DNA from: Prochlorococcaceae cyanobacterium jk18x22bins.40
GTDB taxonomy: Bacteria > Cyanobacteriota > Cyanobacteriia > PCC-6307 > Cyanobiaceae
Direction of reading: 5' to 3'
Length of the DNA: 61,019 nucleotides
Assembly: GCA_022826155.1 (NCBI GenBank)
Contig: JAJDVL010000041.1
Location: forward strand, 1-61,019
Each line of letters begins with the position of its first letter. Position 1 is the first letter of the stretch. Below are positions 54,145 to 61,019 of the stretch, piece by piece. The notes under the pieces were generated by a model that was given only the letters and a program-made list of their open reading frames with translations, was not told the origin of the DNA and made no database searches. The translations under genes were made by a program, and so were the position numbers.

Positions 54145-56259
54145 TTGGCGTCCCCGCAACTTCACCCCAGCACCATCGCCGCCGTCAAAGAGCGGGCCGA
54201 TATTGTGGACGTGGTGTCCGAGCACGTGGTGCTCAAGCGGCGGGGACGGGAGTTTGTGGGTCTCTGCCCCTTCCATGAGGACAGGTCACCGTCCATGACG
54301 GTGTCCCCCGCCAAGCAACTCTACTACTGCTTCTCCTGTGGGGCCGGCGGCAACAGCGTCAAGTTCCTCATGGAGCTGCAGCAGAGCAGTTTCAGTGAGG
54401 TGGTGCTGCAACTGGCGCAGCGCTATCAGGTGCCGGTTCAGACCCTCTCCGATGGCCAACAGGATCGGCTGCGGCAACAGCTTTCCCATCGGGAGTCCCT
54501 CCACCGTGTCCTGGCGTTGGCTGCAGGCTGGTTTCAGACCAATTTGCAACAGGCCGGAGGACAGGAGGCCCTGGCCTACCTCAAACAGCGTGGCCTCGAT
54601 GGGGCAACCATGGAGCAATTCCAACTGGGCTATGCCCCGGACAGTTGGGACGCCCTGCTGCGCCACCTGAGGCAGGTGGAGGGTGTGACGGCCTTGCAGT
54701 TGGAGGCGGCAGGCCTGGCGGTTCCCCGCCAGGGGGGGGAGGGCCAGGACGGCCACTACGACCGCTTCCGCCAGCGGCTGATGATCCCCATCCGGGACAA
54801 GCAAGGTCGGGTGGTGGGCTTTGGTGGGCGCAGCCTGGATGGCCGTGAGCCCAAATATCTCAACTCTCCCGAGACGGCGATGTTCGAGAAAGGAAAAATC
54901 CTGTTTGGTCTGGACATGGCTGCGGGCCCTATCCACAAAGCTGATCTGGCCGTGGTGGTGGAGGGCTACTTTGACGTCATCGCGCTGTACGGCGCCGGGG
55001 TGCGCAACAGTGTGGCGGCCCTGGGTACGGCCCTCAGTTCCTGGCAGATCAAGCAGCTCTGCCGCGCCTCCACCAGCAAACGCATTGTTCTGAACTTCGA
55101 CGGCGACAGCGCTGGTGCCCGGGCCACCCAGCGGGCCATTCAGGAGGTGGAGCAGTTGGCCCTGCAGGGGCAGTTGGAACTGCGGGTGTTCCCACTTCCC
55201 CATGGCCAGGATCCTGACGATTACCTGCGGCAGCACGGCAGTGACGCCTATGGTCAACACCTGGCTGCAGCCCCCCTCTGGCTGGATTGGCAGATTGAAG
55301 AGGAGCTGCGGGATTGTGATCTGAGCCGCGCCGACCACTTCCAGAAGGCACGGCGGTCCATGGTGGAGTTGCTGGGCAAATTGCCCCCCACGGCTGTGCG
55401 CAGCCGCTACATGCACCAGGTGGCGGAGCGGCTTGCCGGTGGCCAGGCCCGCTTGGCCCTGGATCTGGAGGAGGATCTGCGCCAACAGGTCCGTGGTCAG
55501 CGCTGGCATGGTCGCTCCAGCCGCCATGCACCGCCGGGTGAGGTAAGCGCCCGCGCCACTGCCGAGGGTCGCATCCTGCAACTCTATCTTCTCTGCCCGG
55601 CCCACCGCCTGGCCATCCGACGCATCCTGCGTCAGCGGGACCTGGAAGACTTCGCCATCGCCATCCATCGCCGGCTTTGGGCAGCCATCACCGCCGTGGA
55701 GCATGACCATCTGGCCCCCATGGAAGGGCAATGGTCCCCGGTGAGCAATGACCCGGCAGCCTGCTCGGACCATGCTGCCCAGGGCCTGACCTCACTGGAT
55801 TTGCCCCCTCTGCTGATGGCCCATTTGTCTGCGGAGGACGCTGTTGACCTGCAATCCCGGCTGACCGCCCTCCTGCAACCCAGCGAAGCTGTGCAAGTGG
55901 AGTTGGGGCAACCACTGCCCACCCTGAAGGCTGCTGCCGCCAAGCTGGAGCGCCACCGTAGCGAAAGACGGGGCCGCCACTTGCTTGAGGCGTGGAGTGC
56001 TCAACCCATCGTTACCACGGAACATTGCATCGCCACCCTGCTGGAGCAGGAGGCCACGGCACCCCCGGAGACCCACCAGGACCCCAGGGCCGCAGCGGAG
56101 GACAAAATCCATGCTCTCCACGTCCAGGGCAACAAAGACGCCCTACACCTGCAGGAACTTTACTACGTTGAGCGTCGCAACCTCTCTGCCTTGGATCAGG
56201 AACGCTGTGGGGCGCTGGAGGACCAGAAACCGTTGAGTCGGGACGAGAAGCACCATTGA
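54145..56259 (+). CDS. dnaG: DNA primase
   Basis: Makes RNA primers for replication. It has the zinc ribbon (GLCPFHEDRSPSM, then YYCFSCGAGGNSVKFLM), the RNAP-like basic motif RFRQRLMIPIRDKQGRVVGF, the Toprim domain (VVEGYFDVIALYGAGVRNSV, then NFDGDSAGARA) and a C-terminal DnaB-interaction domain. TTG 54145 gives the typical start SPQLHPSTIAAVKERADIVD; the ATG at 54082 would add 21 atypical residues. About 704 residues. Confidence 0.95.
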   Translation: MASPQLHPSTIAAVKERADIVDVVSEHVVLKRRGREFVGLCPFHEDRSPSMTVSPAKQLYYCFSCGAGGNSVKFLMELQQSSFSEVVLQLAQRYQVPVQTLSDGQQDRLRQQLSHRESLHRVLALAAGWFQTNLQQAGGQEALAYLKQRGLDGATMEQFQLGYAPDSWDALLRHLRQVEGVTALQLEAAGLAVPRQGGEGQDGHYDRFRQRLMIPIRDKQGRVVGFGGRSLDGREPKYLNSPETAMFEKGKILFGLDMAAGPIHKADLAVVVEGYFDVIALYGAGVRNSVAALGTALSSWQIKQLCRASTSKRIVLNFDGDSAGARATQRAIQEVEQLALQGQLELRVFPLPHGQDPDDYLRQHGSDAYGQHLAAAPLWLDWQIEEELRDCDLSRADHFQKARRSMVELLGKLPPTAVRSRYMHQVAERLAGGQARLALDLEEDLRQQVRGQRWHGRSSRHAPPGEVSARATAEGRILQLYLLCPAHRLAIRRILRQRDLEDFAIAIHRRLWAAITAVEHDHLAPMEGQWSPVSNDPAACSDHAAQGLTSLDLPPLLMAHLSAEDAVDLQSRLTALLQPSEAVQVELGQPLPTLKAAAAKLERHRSERRGRHLLEAWSAQPIVTTEHCIATLLEQEATAPPETHQDPRAAAEDKIHALHVQGNKDALHLQELYYVERRNLSALDQERCGALEDQKPLSRDEKHH

Positions 56260-56278
56260 AACAAACGGCTCAACAGGC

Positions 56279-56461
56279 TCAGTAGTCCTGGTTGAAGGCA
56301 GCCGGAGTGTCTGTAAGGCTGCAAACCACGGACTCTTCCTCTGTCATTTCGGCAACTCTCACCACCGGACGACCCATTTTCTTAAGCACCTCAACGTCAG
56401 CCATGGTCTGGCAGCGGGCGATCAAGGCGCCCCGTTCGTCGTAGCAGCAGAAAAACTTCAC
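56279..56461 (-). CDS. small conserved-looking protein, unknown
   Basis: About 60 residues starting at GTG 56461: VKFFCCYDERGALIARCQTM, then ADVEVLKKMGRPVVRVAEMT and an acidic tail. The compact strand-helix-strand pattern looks genuine. A longer frame from ATG 56524 adds an unlikely N-terminus. I recall similar small proteins in marine picocyanobacteria but cannot name a family. It converges with dnaG. Confidence 0.55.
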   Translation of the reverse strand: MKFFCCYDERGALIARCQTMADVEVLKKMGRPVVRVAEMTEEESVVCSLTDTPAAFNQDY

Positions 56462-56649
56462 AGGAAGCTCCAGTTCCTTCCCCAGTATGGCAGCGGAACC
56501 AGGGGCTTGCCACGGATTGCCCACATCCGGCGCCGCAGTCAGCCAATGCTGACAGGGCGGGAGTGTCCCGGGGGGGCTCGCGCCCCCTTCTGGCCGTGTG
56601 ACGGGTGAACTAGTGGCACACTACCCGCTGCACCATGCCGGATCGTGGG

Positions 56650-56658
56650 TGCTACCTT
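56650..56658 (+). promoter_or_regulatory. possible extended -10 element (TGCTACCTT)
   Basis: Third copy of the nine-base element also seen before the MBL gene and leuC. It lies about 390 nt upstream of 16S and could be an rRNA or small-RNA promoter. Confidence 0.3.
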
Positions 56659-56944
56659 TTCTTGGTGCCCATCGGCGTCCACCTTTCGAAGGCGCTGTGG
56701 GCAGTACCTAGACAATCCAGTTCAGGAATCTTGCTCTGCCCTGTGCCCTGAAAAGTTCGGCTCTCGTCAGTTTGCCGACTTTCATTTATGGGCAATGTGC
56801 AGAGTGGAGGTCCCGTCAAGAATTTTTGAAGCTTTCACAGGCTTTTGCCTTGAAAGTTTCTTGCCGGATCTGAGTCATCCGGACCGAGTTGTGAAATCAT
56901 GTTTTGATGATTCTATAACTCAACTCTCGAACCCCTTAAACGGG

Positions 56945-56956
56945 TGATCTTTAACT
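56945..56956 (+). promoter_or_regulatory. boxA antitermination element, leader
   Basis: TGATCTTTAACT resembles the rrn boxA consensus TGCTCTTTAACA at 10 of 12 positions and lies in the leader, about 90 nt before 16S. Its ATCTTTAAC core can also pair with GTTAAAGAT at 56974-56982 to form a nine-bp stem. Confidence 0.6.
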
Positions 56957-57041
56957 GTCTGTCTAATCAAATGGTTAAAGATAACTCACTTTGCGAGACT
57001 TTGGCCTTAATTTTAAAGCTGAAGCTCAAGAGGAAGTGAGC

Positions 57042-58525
<1,484 letters not shown>

Positions 58526-58616
58526 ACAGGGAGACATCACTGACTTTGATGGCTGAGCTATTTTTAATGCTAGCCCAAAGTCCTGTCATCTCGATGGTCG
58601 ATCGGTACTTCCGGTG

Positions 58617-58632
58617 GAAGTTCTTTAACTTC
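58617..58632 (+). promoter_or_regulatory. spacer boxA-like element in a hairpin
   Basis: GAAGTTCTTTAACTTC forms a six-bp stem with a CTTT loop, and its TTCTTTAACT core resembles boxA. A second boxA in the 16S-23S spacer is typical of rrn operons. Confidence 0.5.
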
Positions 58633-58678
58633 TGCCTAGATTCCTGAACTTGTCTTGGTCAAGCACGATAAGATTCGT

Positions 58679-58752
<74 letters not shown>

Positions 58753-58761
58753 TCATTACTA

Positions 58762-58834
58762 GGGGGTTTAGCTCAGCTGGTAGAGCGCCTGCTTTGCAAG
58801 CAGGAAGCCAGCGGTTCGAATCCGCTAACCTCCA
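58762..58834 (+). tRNA. tRNA-Ala (TGC)
   Basis: A 73-nt cloverleaf: acceptor GGGGGTT with AACCTCC, anticodon loop TTTGCAA (TGC), T-arm GGTTCGAATCC. No CCA is encoded. It follows tRNA-Ile by nine nt. Confidence 0.97.
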
Positions 58835-58953
58835 CTGGCAGACTTTTTAAGTTTGTCTTTACGAATCGATTCGTCATTCGATCAGAATCTTGAAAACTGC
58901 ATAGATTGAGTCTGGAAGAGCATCTCATAGACATAAAATTCTATTGAGATTAC

Positions 58954-58976
58954 AAGCAAATTGTTGTAATTTGCTT
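58954..58976 (+). promoter_or_regulatory. perfect hairpin abutting the 23S 5' end
   Basis: AAGCAAATT, a GTTGT loop and AATTTGCTT form a perfect nine-bp stem ending exactly where 23S begins by comparison. It may guide 5' maturation of 23S rRNA. Confidence 0.5.

Positions 58977-61019
<2,043 letters not shown>

Larger units (their letters stand above)
56525..57041 (+). promoter_or_regulatory. rRNA operon upstream region and leader
   Basis: About 517 nt without a credible gene. It has a GC-rich hairpin-like run near 56570 (G7...C5), a TGCTACCTT box at 56650-56658, an inverted repeat AATCAT...ATGATT near 56906-56923 and a TATAAC near 56926 that may be the rrn -10. Then come the boxA and leader processing stems. 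Which promoter is used cannot be decided from sequence alone. Confidence 0.55.

Noticed and set aside
54286..55773. A 495-codon minus-strand frame
   Set aside because: Antisense to dnaG with no recognisable motif.
56645..56947. A 100-codon plus-strand frame in the rRNA leader region
   Set aside because: Amino acid composition is unusual (many Cys, Phe, Ser) and it overlaps likely promoter and boxA sequence. It is not supported.

Overview
The window is chromosomal DNA from a picocyanobacterium of the marine Synechococcus/Prochlorococcus/Cyanobium lineage. It holds photosystem II genes (psbI, psbN, psbH), chlorophyll genes (chlI, chlP), ferredoxin-thioredoxin reductase (ftrV), ntcA, the class II FBPase/SBPase glpX, glgC, several small families known mainly from cyanobacteria (DUF3285, DUF3146, DUF3177, DUF3084, DUF3769), and a 16S-tRNA-Ile-tRNA-Ala-23S rRNA operon. 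Genes are GC-rich, closely packed and often start with GTG or TTG. A high-GC host-associated relative such as 'Candidatus Synechococcus spongiarum' would fit, but that is only a guess from style and accessory content. Layout: 1-7608 gshB(partial)/grxC diverge from prfB-DUF3285-ybeY-dgkA-trpG-MBL protein-Hsp70-like-anchored protein-ftrV. 7639-14329 pyrR diverges from gpmI-secG; then DUF3177, a FIST protein, trmB and an IctB-like membrane protein. 14392-18926 leuCD converge on an LptD-like outer-membrane gene that follows psbI. 19062-27475 a GH38 alpha-mannosidase, psbN/psbH, tatA-pth-DUF3146, a RuvX-like protein and DUF3084, ntcA, a degenerate CobO-like gene and dcd. 27482-29170 a two-gene permease pair. 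30244-33136 chlI-ruvC-MTHFS-sufE. 37005-56461 central metabolism and envelope genes: pgl-gnd, glgC, hemA, glpX, rpe, the lptA-lptB-lptF-ccsA cluster, typA, a VanY-type peptidase, chlP, glyS and dnaG. 57042 to the end is the rRNA operon, with the 23S gene running off the window.

Two accessory patches break this order. The small one (29171-30243) has an AT-rich gene for a secreted orphan protein and poorly supported short ORFs. The large one (33137-37004, between sufE and pgl) is a scrapyard of mobile and defence-type genes: the 5' stump of a PLD/helicase-type gene; an AT-rich, translationally coupled pair (small acidic protein plus HEPN-like protein); an IS5-family element inserted between that pair and its probable terminator; a frameshifted AAA-ATPase plus PIN-like pair; and an AT-rich PD-(D/E)XK nuclease-domain protein with an apparent membrane helix.

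The best candidates for an undescribed system are the HEPN-like pair (33453-34270) and the membrane-tailed nuclease (36351-36986). Other notable points are an RF2 programmed frameshift with a variant SPY tripeptide in the stop-codon reading motif, an MBL-fold and a CobO-like protein that have both lost their catalytic motifs, and clear boxA and processing structures in the rRNA operon.
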